Both the position numbers and the translations under genes were made by a program. The notes under the pieces are model-generated. The model saw only the letters and a list, made by a program, of their open reading frames with translations, had not been told where the DNA came from and made no database searches. Below are positions 18,445 through 26,563 of a stretch of 34,368 bases of DNA, one piece after another. How positions within the stretch are numbered: the stretch's first letter is position 1; each line of letters opens with the position of its first letter. The stretch covers positions 1 to 34,368 of the forward strand of contig JANWJX010000026.1 in NCBI GenBank assembly GCA_025451725.1, written 5' to 3'. The DNA is from Allostellaceae bacterium (lineage in GTDB: Bacteria > Pseudomonadota > Alphaproteobacteria > ATCC43930 > CGMCC-115725).

Positions 18445-19214
18445 CAGGCTTTGATCAGGACCGCGCGCGCCTTGGGCAGCAGTGTCGGATCCCCGGCGGC
18501 GATGATGCGGCCATCGGATTTGAGGCCGAGCTTCTTGCCCTGCCAATCGGCGATGGCGCCGCCGGCGCCCGCAATGACGGGCGCCAGCGCGCAATAATCG
18601 TAGGGTTTGAGGTCGGCCTCGACGACGAGGTCGATGAAGCCGCCCGCAAGCTGGGCATAGGCATAACAGTCGGCGCCGAAGCGCGTCGCCTTGACTGCGC
18701 CTTTGAGGCGCTCGAACGCCGGCTGGTCGGCGCCGAACATGTCGGGCGACGTGGCGTAGAGCGTCGCCAGGGCGAGGTCGGCGCAGGCCCGCGTCCTGAC
18801 CGGCGCGCCGTTCTTGAGCGTTTTCTGTCCGGCGACGCCGAGCCAGCGCTCGCGCGAAATCGGCTGGTCGATCACGCCCAGCACCGGCGCGCCGTTTTCC
18901 ACCAGCGCGATCAGCACGCCGAACAGCGGGATACCGGCGATGAAGCTCCTGGTGCCGTCGATCGGATCGAGCACCCAGACCCGCGCCGCGTCGCCGCGCG
19001 CGGTGCCGTGCTCCTCTCCGAGAATGCCGTCGTTGGGAAACCGCAGCTCAATCAGCGTGCGCATCGCCGCTTCGGCCTCGCGGTCGGCGATGGTGACAGG
19101 CGTCCGGTCGGGCTTGGTGTCGACTGCGATCGGCTGGCGGAAATATTTGCGCGCGATCTCACCAGCCGCGTCGGCGAGCCGCTCCGCCAGGTCGATCTCG
19201 GCGGCGCCAATCAT
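18444..19214 (-). CDS. hisN: inositol monophosphatase family, probable histidinol-phosphatase
   Basis: A 256-residue Mg-dependent phosphatase of the IMPase superfamily. Metal and phosphate site elements are GEEHG (Glu67/68), VLDPIDGTRSF (Asp83, Asp86) and the later YDYCALAPVIAGAGG. The form DPIDGTRSFIAGIPLFGVLIAL and the YDYCALAP segment match the HisN subgroup, which dephosphorylates histidinol phosphate in histidine synthesis, better than SuhB or CysQ; this is pattern-based and not certain. No other his gene is nearby, which is common for hisN. The gene overlaps the downstream SGNH hydrolase by one base and lies 15 bp after the cytochrome gene. Confidence 0.85.
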   Translation of the reverse strand: MIGAAEIDLAERLADAAGEIARKYFRQPIAVDTKPDRTPVTIADREAEAAMRTLIELRFPNDGILGEEHGTARGDAARVWVLDPIDGTRSFIAGIPLFGVLIALVENGAPVLGVIDQPISRERWLGVAGQKTLKNGAPVRTRACADLALATLYATSPDMFGADQPAFERLKGAVKATRFGADCYAYAQLAGGFIDLVVEADLKPYDYCALAPVIAGAGGAIADWQGKKLGLKSDGRIIAAGDPTLLPKARAVLIKA

Positions 19215-19229
19215 TTGCGCCGCGTCTTG

Positions 19230-19859
19230 CTATTTGCCGGATGCGGGGGGCGTTGCCGGCGCGGGCTTCGCGGTTGGCGCGGGAGCGGCCGGCTTCGCCG
19301 GTGCGGCAGCCGCCGGCGCGGCCGTCAACGGCGCCGGGTGATCGCTCAGCGAATCGAGATAGGCGATGACGTCGGCGCGATCCTTCGCCTTTGGCAAGCC
19401 GACGAAGGTCATCTTGGTGCCGTGGGCGAAATCCTGCGGATTGCTCAGCCACGCGTTGAGCAGCTCGGCCGTCCATTTTTCCTTTTCATGGGCCTTGAGC
19501 GCCGATGAGAAGGCGTAGTCGTTATGGCCTTCCGCGATCGGCTCGGCGAACACCTCATAGAGATTCGGACCGATGCGGTTCGGATCGCCCTTGTTGAACG
19601 TGTGGCAGGCGACGCACAGGCGGTTGGCGATATCCTTGCCGTTGGCGGCGCTGGCGCTGGCCAGCAGCGGGCCGATCGGCTCCGGCCCCGTCGGCGCGGC
19701 CGCGGCCGTCACGGCGGCCTGCTTCACGCCTGCGACCATGTAGGCGGGCTTGGCCAATTCTTCCGGGCTGATCAGCGCCTTGGCGATGAAGCCGGTCACC
19801 ATCGCCAGAATCATGGCGCCCAGCAACGCCCCTAGAATCTTGTTCATCTCAAAGGACAT
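19230..19859 (-). CDS. membrane-anchored class I cytochrome c (CycM-like)
   Basis: A 209-residue c-type cytochrome that should carry electrons at the periplasmic face of the inner membrane, probably between the bc1 complex and a terminal oxidase. Residues about 7-30 form an uncleaved signal anchor. Heme attaches at CVACH (Cys82, Cys85, His86), and Met150 in GTKMTFVGL is the likely axial ligand. Heme domain features such as IGPNLYEVF and RADVIAYLDSLS are normal. The C-terminal 40 residues are almost entirely Ala and Pro with some Lys, a low-complexity tail. The start is supported by GAGGG 7 bp upstream. Divergent from kdsB across 181 bp. Confidence 0.88.
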   Translation of the reverse strand: MSFEMNKILGALLGAMILAMVTGFIAKALISPEELAKPAYMVAGVKQAAVTAAAAPTGPEPIGPLLASASAANGKDIANRLCVACHTFNKGDPNRIGPNLYEVFAEPIAEGHNDYAFSSALKAHEKEKWTAELLNAWLSNPQDFAHGTKMTFVGLPKAKDRADVIAYLDSLSDHPAPLTAAPAAAAPAKPAAPAPTAKPAPATPPASGK

Positions 19860-20040
19860 CGACCAACCCTCGGCCTGTTTTTTGCACGTTTCCCGCGCCG
19901 GGCATTAGCCCAAATTTCGCTGACAAGACAAACAAAATATGTGATTGAAGCAGCGCCAAGCTTATCGTGCGCGACCCCGCGCCAAGCCTTTGATTTCGTG
20001 CGGCATAACGCCGCAATTTCACGTCCGATTCGGAACCGCC

Positions 20041-20784
20041 ATGCCGTCTTCGTCGCCGCTCATCGTGATTCCGGCCCGCATGGGTTCGACGCGGCTGCCG
20101 GGCAAGCCGCTCGCCGACCTTCAAGGCGAGCCGATGATCGTCCATGTCTGGCGCCGCGCGGTCGAGGCCAAGGCCGGGCCGGTGGTGGTGGCGTGCGCCG
20201 AGCGCGAGATCGCCGATGCCGTCGCGCGCGCCGGCGGCAAGGCGGTGCTGACCCGCGCCGATCACCCCGCCGGTTCCGACCGGGTTCACGAAGCGGTGGC
20301 ACAAATCGATCCGGCCCGGCGGCACGACGTCGTCGTCAATCTGCAAGGCGACCTGCCGACGCTCGATCCCGCCGCGGTGCGCGCGGCGCTGACGCCGCTT
20401 GCGCATCCGGCGGTCGACATCGCGACGCTGGCGGCACCGATGCGCGAAGCGTGGGAGCGCGAGAGTCCGGCGGCGGTGAAGATCGCGGCGTCGTTCGCGC
20501 CCGGCGAGCGGATCGGCCGCGCGCTGTATTTCAGCCGCGCGCTGATCCCGTCGGGCGACGGCCCCCACTATCACCATATCGGGCTTTACGCCTTCCGCCG
20601 CGCCGCGCTGGAGCGGTTCGTGGCGTTGCCGCCATCGCCGTTGGAGCTGCGCGAAAAGCTCGAACAGCTGCGCGCGCTCGAGGCCGGCATGCGGATCGAC
20701 GTCGCGCTGGTCGATACGGTACCGATGGGGGTCGATACGCCGGACGATCTCGAACGCGCCCGCGCTATACTGGCAAAACCATGA
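20041..20784 (+). CDS. kdsB: 3-deoxy-manno-octulosonate cytidylyltransferase (CMP-KDO synthetase)
   Basis: A 247-residue cytosolic enzyme that activates KDO with CTP to give CMP-KDO for the lipopolysaccharide inner core. The nucleotide-binding N-terminus [21 protein letters not shown] is diagnostic. [24 protein letters not shown] (Asp104) and [15 protein letters not shown] follow in the usual order. The frame is open for 96 bp upstream, but ATG 20041 gives the normal length and places the first beta strand a few residues in. The last four bases overlap the pheA start (ATGA). The spacer before it contains a small 6-bp hairpin at about 19999-20015 of unknown meaning. Confidence 0.93.
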   Translation: MPSSSPLIVIPARMGSTRLPGKPLADLQGEPMIVHVWRRAVEAKAGPVVVACAEREIADAVARAGGKAVLTRADHPAGSDRVHEAVAQIDPARRHDVVVNLQGDLPTLDPAAVRAALTPLAHPAVDIATLAAPMREAWERESPAAVKIAASFAPGERIGRALYFSRALIPSGDGPHYHHIGLYAFRRAALERFVALPPSPLELREKLEQLRALEAGMRIDVALVDTVPMGVDTPDDLERARAILAKP

Positions 20785-21656
20785 GTAAGAAAGCCAACCC
20801 CGCCACCACCGTCGCGTTCCAGGGCGCGCCCGGCGCCTATTCCGATCTCGCCTGCCGCCAGGTGTTTCCGCGCCTGACGACATTGCCTTGCGCCGGGTTC
20901 GAGGATGCGATCGCCGCGGTACGGCGCGGCAAGGCGCGGCTCGCGCTGTTGCCGGTCGAGAACTCGGTCGCCGGCCGTGTCGCCGACATCCACACGCTGC
21001 TGCCGGGCTCCGGCCTTCACATCGTCGGCGAGCATTTCCAGCGCGTCGAGCATCACCTCCTCGCGCCGAAAGGCGCGACGCTGCGCGGCCTCAAGACCGT
21101 CTATTCGCACGTTCATGCGCTGGGGCAATGCCGTGACCTGATCCGCGCGCTCGGCCTCAAGGCGGTGGTCGCGGCCGACACGGCGGGATCGGCGGCCGAG
21201 GTCGCTTCACGCGGCGACACCAGCGCGGCGGCGATCGCCTCGGAGCTTGCCGGCAAGATTTACGGGCTGGTCTCGCTCAAGAAGAACATCGAGGACGCCG
21301 AGCACAACACCACGCGCTTCCTCGTCATGGCGCGCGACCCCAAATGGACGAAGGTGGGAAACGGCCTCACTGTCACGACCTTCGTGTTCGATGTGCGCAA
21401 CGTGCCGGCCGCGCTCTACAAGGCGCTCGGCGGCTTTGCTACGAACGGCATCAACATGACCAAGCTCGAGAGCTACATGGTCGGCGGCCGCTTCACCGCG
21501 ACGCAATTCTACGCCGATGTCGAGGGCCATCCCGACGACCGCCCTCTGAAACTGGCGCTCGAGGAGCTGCGGTTTTTCACCAAGGACGTGAAGATTCTCG
21601 GGGTCTATCCCGGCCATCCGTTCCGCCGCCGCGCGATGCAAGATGCGGGAGACTGA
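20781..21656 (+). CDS. pheA: prephenate dehydratase
   Basis: A 291-residue monofunctional prephenate dehydratase that converts prephenate to phenylpyruvate for phenylalanine synthesis. The catalytic domain shows [22 protein letters not shown] and the NTTRF motif (176-180). A C-terminal ACT domain from about residue 197 carries [10 protein letters not shown], the phenylalanine-sensing region, so feedback inhibition is expected. There is no chorismate mutase domain. ATG overlaps the kdsB stop by 4 bp, and the methyltransferase gene begins 1 bp after its stop, so the three genes form a coupled unit. Confidence 0.94.
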   Translation: MSKKANPATTVAFQGAPGAYSDLACRQVFPRLTTLPCAGFEDAIAAVRRGKARLALLPVENSVAGRVADIHTLLPGSGLHIVGEHFQRVEHHLLAPKGATLRGLKTVYSHVHALGQCRDLIRALGLKAVVAADTAGSAAEVASRGDTSAAAIASELAGKIYGLVSLKKNIEDAEHNTTRFLVMARDPKWTKVGNGLTVTTFVFDVRNVPAALYKALGGFATNGINMTKLESYMVGGRFTATQFYADVEGHPDDRPLKLALEELRFFTKDVKILGVYPGHPFRRRAMQDAGD

Positions 21657-21657
21657 C

Positions 21658-22425
21658 ATGACTGCCAAAGATCAGGCAACGCTGGTGGTGGCCCAGTTCG
21701 GGCCGCGCGCCGCCGCCTATGTCAACAGCGTCACGCATAGCCAGGGCGAGGATCTGAAACAGCTCGCCGCGCTGCTCGCCGCGCGGCCCGGCGCGCGGGT
21801 GCTCGATCTCGGTTGCGGCGGCGGCCATGCCGCGTTCGCCGCGGCGCCGTACGTCAAGGAGGTCGTCGCCTACGATCTGTCGCATGAAATGGTTGGCGCG
21901 GTGGCGGCCGAAGCGAAACGGCGCGGTCTCGCCAATATCGCGACGCGGCAGGGCGCGGTCGAGACGCTGCCCTTCGCCGACGGCGAATTCGATTTGGTGA
22001 TGACGCGCTATTCGATGCACCACTGGACCGATCTCGCCGCCGGCCTCAAGGAAGCGCGGCGCGTGGTCAAACGCGACGGCAGCGCGGTGTTGATCGACAC
22101 CGTGTCGCCGGGCAAGCCGGTGCTCGACAGCTTCCTTCAGGCGTTCGAGATGTTCCGCGATCCCTCGCATGTGCGAAATTATTCCGTCGCGGAATATCGC
22201 GCGACGCTCGCGTCGGTCGGCTTCGCGATCGACAGGATCACCGAGCGCCGGATTCACATCGCGTTCGGGCCGTGGATCGAGCGCATGAACACGCCGGCGG
22301 TGCAGGCCGAGGCGATCCGCGCGGTACAGCGCCAAGTCTCCGCCGAGGCGCGGCGCCACTTCGCCATCGCCGATGACGGCAGTTTCGAACTCGACACCGC
22401 CGCGATCGAAGCTAGAGCGGTTTAA
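21658..22425 (+). CDS. class I SAM-dependent methyltransferase
   Basis: A 255-residue Rossmann-fold methyltransferase of the Methyltransf_11/UbiE-like type. SAM-binding motif I is VLDLGCGGG (48-56). AYDLSHEMV provides the acidic residue after strand 2, and DLVMTRYSMHHW and GSAVLIDTVSP are the later strands. The ATG at 21658 follows GGGAG by a good distance. Another in-frame ATG at 21643 lies inside pheA without a ribosome-binding site and is rejected. The last four bases (TTAA) are shared with the convergent AI-2E permease gene. The substrate cannot be named; placement behind pheA need not mean an aromatic substrate. Confidence 0.87.
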   Translation: MTAKDQATLVVAQFGPRAAAYVNSVTHSQGEDLKQLAALLAARPGARVLDLGCGGGHAAFAAAPYVKEVVAYDLSHEMVGAVAAEAKRRGLANIATRQGAVETLPFADGEFDLVMTRYSMHHWTDLAAGLKEARRVVKRDGSAVLIDTVSPGKPVLDSFLQAFEMFRDPSHVRNYSVAEYRATLASVGFAIDRITERRIHIAFGPWIERMNTPAVQAEAIRAVQRQVSAEARRHFAIADDGSFELDTAAIEARAV

Positions 22426-23534
22426 CCTTCGAGGAAGTGGCCGATCGCGTTGAGCGGCCCGACATGGTCGCACAGTATCTTGAAGGTCGCGAGCATCGGG
22501 ACGGCGAGCAGCGCGCCGGGAGTGCCCCACATCCAGAACCAGAAGATCAGCGACACCACGACCGCGACCGGATTGAGGCTGGAGCGCCGCGCCAGCACGG
22601 TCGGCGTCACCACCTGGCCTTCCAATAGCACCAGGCCGATATAGATCGCGACCGGCAGCAAGGCGAACCAGTTGTTGCTGAAGGTGAACATGCCGGCCAG
22701 CGCGAATATCATCATCGCGCATAGCGGGCCGACAAAGGGAATGAAGTTGAACGAGAACGCGATCGTGCCCCACAAGACCGGCGCGGGCATGCCGCAGAAA
22801 TAGAAGGCGACGCCGGTCAGCACGCCGAGCCCGGCATTGATGGTGGTGATCGACAGCAGGTAGCCGGAAATGCTGTCTTCGATCTCGTTGACGATCTCGA
22901 CCGCGTTCTTCTTGTCGCTCAAACGCGGCAGGATTTCCACCATGCGGCGCTTGAACGTGTCCCCCGCGGCCAAGAGAAAGAACAGCAACAGAACCACCGT
23001 GCCGGCGCCGCGCACCAGCGACTGCGTGTTCGACGCGAGGAAACCCCCGAGGCCAGGCCCGGCCAGGGTTACGGTCTCGCCACCCGCCGTCGGCGCGACG
23101 ACGACGCGCTCGATCTGATGCGCCGCATCCTGCAAGGCGTCGAGTGGCCGCTTGATGAATTCGAGACGGTCCTGCAACCGCGCAAAATTCTTCGGCGCGT
23201 TGGCGATCCAGTCGCTCGCCGGCCCGCCCAGCGCCGAGCCCAGCAGCGCGATGGCGCCGAGAAAACCGACCATCACGATGACGACGGCAACGATGCGAGG
23301 CAGGCCGTGCCGGGTGAGAAACCTCAGCGGCAATTGCAGGAACAATCGGATCAGAAGCGCGAGCAAAACCGGCACGACCACGTCGCGGGCGAAATACAGC
23401 GTGTAGAGCACCATGATCGTCATAATCACGGTCAGCACCACGCTGCGGAATTCGGTCGGCAACTGAATATCGGGACGCGCCGGGACCTGCGCCGCTTCGC
23501 GCGCCGCCGTCTCGGGTGGCAGCGTCTCGGTCAT
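22422..23534 (-). CDS. AI-2E family transporter (UPF0118 permease)
   Basis: A 370-residue polytopic inner-membrane protein of the AI-2E exporter family. Some family members export autoinducer 2, others sodium or small solutes, so the family name should not be read as a function. Two N-terminal spans (about 30-75) with the RFLTRHGLPR loop are followed by a long soluble region (about 100-165). Then come the hydrophobic core with NFIPFVGPLCAMM, the LLEGQVVTPTVLARRSSLNPVAVVVSLIFW segment and LLAVPMLATFKI. The Shine-Dalgarno candidate GGGAGA is unusually far from the ATG. It converges on the methyltransferase gene with a 4-bp overlap. Confidence 0.9.
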   Translation of the reverse strand: MTETLPPETAAREAAQVPARPDIQLPTEFRSVVLTVIMTIMVLYTLYFARDVVVPVLLALLIRLFLQLPLRFLTRHGLPRIVAVVIVMVGFLGAIALLGSALGGPASDWIANAPKNFARLQDRLEFIKRPLDALQDAAHQIERVVVAPTAGGETVTLAGPGLGGFLASNTQSLVRGAGTVVLLLFFLLAAGDTFKRRMVEILPRLSDKKNAVEIVNEIEDSISGYLLSITTINAGLGVLTGVAFYFCGMPAPVLWGTIAFSFNFIPFVGPLCAMMIFALAGMFTFSNNWFALLPVAIYIGLVLLEGQVVTPTVLARRSSLNPVAVVVSLIFWFWMWGTPGALLAVPMLATFKILCDHVGPLNAIGHFLEG

Positions 23535-23849
23535 GGCCGGTTGGCTCGTTCTCCCGCAACTAGTTGCATATCGGACAGGTTCCCGTAGTCGGATAAAGCT
23601 TGGCCCGCGATTGCGGAAATCCTGTGGTGCGATTGTGGTCGAGGCACGATTTCGCCGAGCCGGCAGGATGGCGGGGAGTGGCGAAGCAACCTTCTCTGTT
23701 TCTCAAAACACAGGCGACGCAATTGAAGCCGGCCGCGAATGACCAGAAGTCGTGACCATGCCGAACGCGAGCAAGAGCAGCTCAAGTCGATGCCGGGATC
23801 GATTTCGGCAACGGCGCCTAACCCCCCTTTTTTGTGATGGAGATACAAG
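23535..23849. other. 315-bp intergenic region
   Basis: This spacer separates the AI-2E permease gene (leftward) from csbD (rightward) and should hold both promoters. Short open frames cross it on both strands, but none has a recognisable product or a good ribosome-binding site. I looked for the GGAAC-N16/17-CGTT promoter of the alphaproteobacterial general stress sigma factor and saw no convincing match. Just before csbD there is a CCCCCCTTTTTT tract (about 23822-23833) and a GGAG-type ribosome-binding site. Confidence 0.6.
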
Positions 23850-24032
23850 ATGGATAAAGATCGCATCGACGGCTCGATCAAACAGACCGCCGGGAAAATC
23901 AAGGAAGCCGCCGGTCGGGCGACTGGTGACGAAAAGCTGAAGCGCGAGGGCCAGGCCGAGCGTGCCGCCGGCAAGGTCCAGAACGCGGTGGGCGGCGTCA
24001 AGGACGCCGTCCGCGACGCGACGAAGAAATAG
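23850..24032 (+). CDS. CsbD family stress protein
   Basis: A 60-residue, strongly charged, Ala/Lys-rich protein of the CsbD family. Members are small and induced by general stress in many bacteria, with no defined biochemical activity. The start MDKDRIDGSIKQTAGKIKEAAGRATGD and the later GQAERAAGKVQNAVGGVKDAVRDATKK match the family along its full length. ATGGAGATACAAG precedes the ATG and supplies a ribosome-binding site. A GC-rich imperfect hairpin at about 24041-24063 follows, then a 24-codon membrane ORF on the same strand. Confidence 0.9.
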   Translation: MDKDRIDGSIKQTAGKIKEAAGRATGDEKLKREGQAERAAGKVQNAVGGVKDAVRDATKK

Positions 24033-24092
24033 CGAGATCGGAGCGGGGCGGCCTGCGCCGCTCGGCTCTCCTCGCCAACTCAGGGGTTTCGA

Positions 24093-24167
24093 ATGAAATA
24101 CGGGCTGTTATGGCTGGTGGGCGTGCCGATACCCGTGCTCATTATCCTGTATTTTATCTTCCACTGA
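24093..24167 (+). CDS. 24-residue single-span membrane micro-protein
   Basis: The ORF encodes MKYGLLWLVGVPI followed by PVLIILYFIFH. It is a short basic N-terminus followed by one continuous hydrophobic stretch with a central Pro pair, enough for one membrane span. AGGGG lies about 7 bp upstream of the ATG, the codons are typical of the genome, and it sits 60 bp after csbD on the same strand. Tiny hydrophobic proteins of this shape occur near stress genes in alphaproteobacteria (recollection, not checked). It is too short for standard gene callers. Function unknown; membrane stress or regulation of a larger membrane protein is conceivable. Confidence 0.6.
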   Translation: MKYGLLWLVGVPIPVLIILYFIFH

Positions 24168-24179
24168 CCGGCCGCGTGC

Positions 24180-24797
24180 TCAAGCGGGCGTGAGCTCGAT
24201 CCGCAGGCGCCGCGGCTCGAGCTTCGGCGGCGCGATCCGCAGCTTGAGGTCCGCCGCGAACAATTGACAGAGATGCGCGTGAACGCCGCGCGCGGTCAGA
24301 TTCTCAACCGACAGATCGGGTCGCAAGCCGGCCTGCGCCTCGGGCGTCAGGCGGACCGTGTCGCCGTCGGCTTCGATCGCCATGCCGAGGCCGTGGCCGC
24401 GGACCGACACGGTGCCGCCGCGCGGCAGCGCTTCCGCCGCCAGCACCAGTAGCACACAGGCGAGGCGCTGCCACGCGTGCGGCCGCGTCGCTTCTTCCGG
24501 TGGCCAATCGCAATGCACGTTGCCGGCCTCGAAAAGCTTCTGCGCCATGTCGCGCCCGATCGCCGGCGCGGCGCCGTCGCCCGGCAGCGTGCCATAGGCG
24601 AAGCGATAGAATTGCAACCGCCGCGACACGGTGCGCGCGCTGGTCCCGACCAGCCGCACCGCGTCGGCGACGAAATCGGGGTCCTCTTCGCTCATCAACT
24701 CGACGCCGTTAACCACGGCCGAGATCGGCCCCGCCAATTCGTGACACATCCGCGCGCTCAACATTTCCATCACGCGCATGTCGATAATGACGCTCAT
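24180..24797 (-). CDS. chpT: ChpT-type histidine phosphotransferase
   Basis: A 205-residue protein of the alphaproteobacterial ChpT family, which relays phosphate from the hybrid kinase CckA to CtrA and CpdR in cell-cycle control. The DHp-like helix reads LSARMCHELAGPISAVVNGVELM, with phospho-accepting His19. The C-terminal part resembles a degenerate histidine-kinase ATPase domain that does not bind ATP in characterised members. The ATG overlaps the stop of mobA (ATGA), so it is translationally coupled to a cofactor gene with no obvious link. Annotation as ChpT is strong from the His motif and length; whether CtrA signalling operates here cannot be seen. Confidence 0.88.
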   Translation of the reverse strand: MSVIIDMRVMEMLSARMCHELAGPISAVVNGVELMSEEDPDFVADAVRLVGTSARTVSRRLQFYRFAYGTLPGDGAAPAIGRDMAQKLFEAGNVHCDWPPEEATRPHAWQRLACVLLVLAAEALPRGGTVSVRGHGLGMAIEADGDTVRLTPEAQAGLRPDLSVENLTARGVHAHLCQLFAADLKLRIAPPKLEPRRLRIELTPA

Positions 24798-25459
24798 GCT
24801 CGCCCCGAACTCCCCGCGCCGCCATTATCGACCGAGGGCCGCATTGCAAGCAACGTCTCCGCTTTGGCGAAATCTTCCGGCGTGTTGATGTTGAAAAACG
24901 GATCGAACGGCACTGCGTCGAATGCGACAGTCGCGATCCGGTAACGCGCGCTCCAGCCGTCGACCTTGCGTATGCCCTCGTCGCGCAGCGCGCGGCGCAG
25001 TTCATCGCGCAGGCGCACCGGCCACAGCGCGAACACCGGGTGGGTTCGACCGCCTGATCGCGCACAGGCGATGTCGGCACCATCGCGCTCCCGCGCCGCA
25101 GCCAATCGAGCGACGAAATCGGGGGGAAAGAACGGCGCGTCGCACGGGAAGCTGGCGAGCCAGGCGATGCCGGCGGCGTCTGCCCAGTCCATGCCGGCCA
25201 GAATGCCTGCCAGCGGTCCCACGAAACCCGGCACAGTGTCCGGCAAAATCGGCAGGCCGAAGGCACCAAGCGGGCCGGGATCGCCGTTGGCGCTGAGCGC
25301 CAGCGTTGCCACCTGCGGCCGCGCCAGCGAAATAGCGTGTTCCAACAAAGACTTGCCACCCAGTAGGCGCAGCGCCTTGTCGCCGCCGAGCCGTCTCGCC
25401 TGGCCGCCAGCCAGCACGATACCGGCAATCCGGCCGCTCAAGTCGTTATGCTCTACCAT
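24794..25459 (-). CDS. mobA: molybdenum cofactor guanylyltransferase
   Basis: A 221-residue nucleotidyltransferase that adds GMP to molybdopterin cofactor, giving the MGD form used by DMSO-reductase-family enzymes. The N-terminal nucleotide motif is [17 protein letters not shown] (14-30). The middle contains [19 protein letters not shown] and [10 protein letters not shown], and the late [14 protein letters not shown] is typical of MobA. The [12 protein letters not shown] form suits MobA better than the cytidylyltransferase MocA. It diverges from moaA across 89 bp and overlaps chpT by 4 bp. It would not by itself supply the MCD cofactor usually used by the xanthine-dehydrogenase-type subunits at the left of the window. 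Confidence 0.9.
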   Translation of the reverse strand: MVEHNDLSGRIAGIVLAGGQARRLGGDKALRLLGGKSLLEHAISLARPQVATLALSANGDPGPLGAFGLPILPDTVPGFVGPLAGILAGMDWADAAGIAWLASFPCDAPFFPPDFVARLAAARERDGADIACARSGGRTHPVFALWPVRLRDELRRALRDEGIRKVDGWSARYRIATVAFDAVPFDPFFNINTPEDFAKAETLLAMRPSVDNGGAGSSGRA

Positions 25460-25491
25460 ATATATCGCTTGATCCTTGGCCGCTCCGCCAC

Positions 25492-25527
25492 CGGTATGGT
25501 AAGCGTTGTTTTCTGGAAAACATACCG
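25492..25527 (+). promoter_or_regulatory. structured element in the mobA-moaA divergent spacer
   Basis: Two stems stack: CGGTAT (25492-25497) pairs with ATACCG (25522-25527), and directly inside, GTTTTC (25508-25513) pairs with GAAAAC (25516-25521) around a 2-nt loop. A 10-nt bulge is on the left side. It lies 21 bp before the moaA ATG. It could be an RNA element in the moaA leader or a DNA operator (the inner part is a near-palindrome); it does not match the Moco riboswitch layout that I know. Confidence 0.35.
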
Positions 25528-25548
25528 CTCCGGTCCCACATAGACATC

Positions 25549-26541
25549 ATGATCGATCCGTTCGGCCGTTCCATCTCCTATTTGCGCGTGTCGGTGACCG
25601 ACCGGTGCGATTTCCGCTGCGTTTATTGCATGTCGGAAGACATGGCGTTTCTGCCGAAGGCGGAAATCCTGACACTGGAGGAATTGGACCGGCTGTCGGG
25701 CGCGTTCATCCGCCTCGGCGTGAAAAAGCTGCGCCTCACCGGCGGCGAGCCGCTGGTGCGCAAGAACATCATGCATTTGTTCCGCTCGCTCGGCCGCCAT
25801 TTGCAGACCGGCGATCTCGAGGAACTGACGCTGACCACCAACGGCAGTCAGCTCGCGAAATATGCGCGAGACCTGAAAGAGGCCGGGGTCAAGCGCATCA
25901 ACGTCTCGCTGGACACGCTCGATGCCCAGAAATTCGCGGCGATCACGCGCTGGGGCCGGTTCGATCAGGTGATGGACGGCATCCGCGCGGCGAAGTCCGC
26001 CGGCTTGCAGGTCAAGCTCAACGCCGTCGCGCTCAAGGGCGTCAACGACGGCGAGTTCGACAAACTGATCGGCTGGTGCGGCGAGGAAGGGTTCGACCTG
26101 ACCTTGATCGAGGTCATGCCGCTCGGCGAGGTCGGCTCCGGTACGCGCGTCGACCAATATCTGCCGCTGTCGATGGTGCGGGCGGATTTGCGCAAGCGCT
26201 GGACGCTCGACGAAAGCGATTACAAGACCGGCGGACCGGCGCGCTACTACACCGTGCGCGAGACCGGACAGCGGCTCGGCCTCATCACGCCGATGACGCA
26301 TAATTTCTGCGAAAGCTGCAATCGCGTGCGCCTCACCTGCACCGGCACGCTTTATATGTGCCTCGGCCAAGAGGATGCCGCCGATCTGCGCGCGCCGCTG
26401 CGCGCCTCGGAAAGCGACGCGCCGGTCGAGGCCGCGATCCGCGCCGCCATCGACCGCAAGCCCAAAGGCCACGATTTCATCATCGACCGCCGCCACGACC
26501 GGCCGGCCGTGGCGCGCCACATGAGTGTGACGGGCGGCTGA
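25549..26541 (+). CDS. moaA: GTP 3',8-cyclase (molybdenum cofactor biosynthesis)
   Basis: A 330-residue radical SAM enzyme that, with MoaC, turns GTP into cyclic pyranopterin monophosphate, the first step of Moco synthesis. The SAM-binding 4Fe-4S site is CDFRCVYC (Cys20, Cys24, Cys27). The second cluster, which binds GTP, uses Cys254, Cys257 and Cys271 (C-x2-C-x13-C). [11 protein letters not shown] and the C-terminal Gly-Gly tail needed for activity are present. The DRCDFRC start context and family length support the ATG. It diverges from mobA, so two steps of the cofactor pathway flank one control region. Confidence 0.95.
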   Translation: MIDPFGRSISYLRVSVTDRCDFRCVYCMSEDMAFLPKAEILTLEELDRLSGAFIRLGVKKLRLTGGEPLVRKNIMHLFRSLGRHLQTGDLEELTLTTNGSQLAKYARDLKEAGVKRINVSLDTLDAQKFAAITRWGRFDQVMDGIRAAKSAGLQVKLNAVALKGVNDGEFDKLIGWCGEEGFDLTLIEVMPLGEVGSGTRVDQYLPLSMVRADLRKRWTLDESDYKTGGPARYYTVRETGQRLGLITPMTHNFCESCNRVRLTCTGTLYMCLGQEDAADLRAPLRASESDAPVEAAIRAAIDRKPKGHDFIIDRRHDRPAVARHMSVTGG

Positions 26542-26556
26542 TCCGGGGCCTATAAT
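26527..26556 (+). promoter_or_regulatory. promoter for nadK with perfect TATAAT, predicting a leaderless transcript
   Basis: GTGACG (26527-26532), 18 bp, then TATAAT (26551-26556). The hexamer pair overlaps the end of moaA. A start about 7 bp after TATAAT falls at 26563-26564, the first base of the nadK ATG. No Shine-Dalgarno sequence lies before that ATG. Confidence 0.5.
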
Positions 26557-26563
26557 CCCGCCG

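Noticed and set aside
19941-21656. A 571-codon plus-strand frame spanning kdsB and pheA as a possible fusion protein
   Set aside because: Its first part is an out-of-frame reading of kdsB with Arg-rich noise. Only the part from 20781 is real pheA, which has its own ATG overlapping the kdsB stop.
21577-23559. A 660-codon minus-strand frame opposite the methyltransferase and through the AI-2E permease gene
   Set aside because: It is out of frame with the clear permease reading and consists of charged low-complexity sequence.
23535-23849. A general-stress (EcfG-type) promoter before csbD
   Set aside because: I searched for GGAAC and CGTT at the proper spacing and found no acceptable pair.
24041-24063. 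Intrinsic terminator after csbD
   Set aside because: The GC-rich hairpin is imperfect and has no T run, and a likely small gene follows on the same strand.
25460-25548. Moco riboswitch in front of moaA
   Set aside because: The stems seen do not follow the multi-helix Moco riboswitch arrangement, and the spacer is too short for the full motif.
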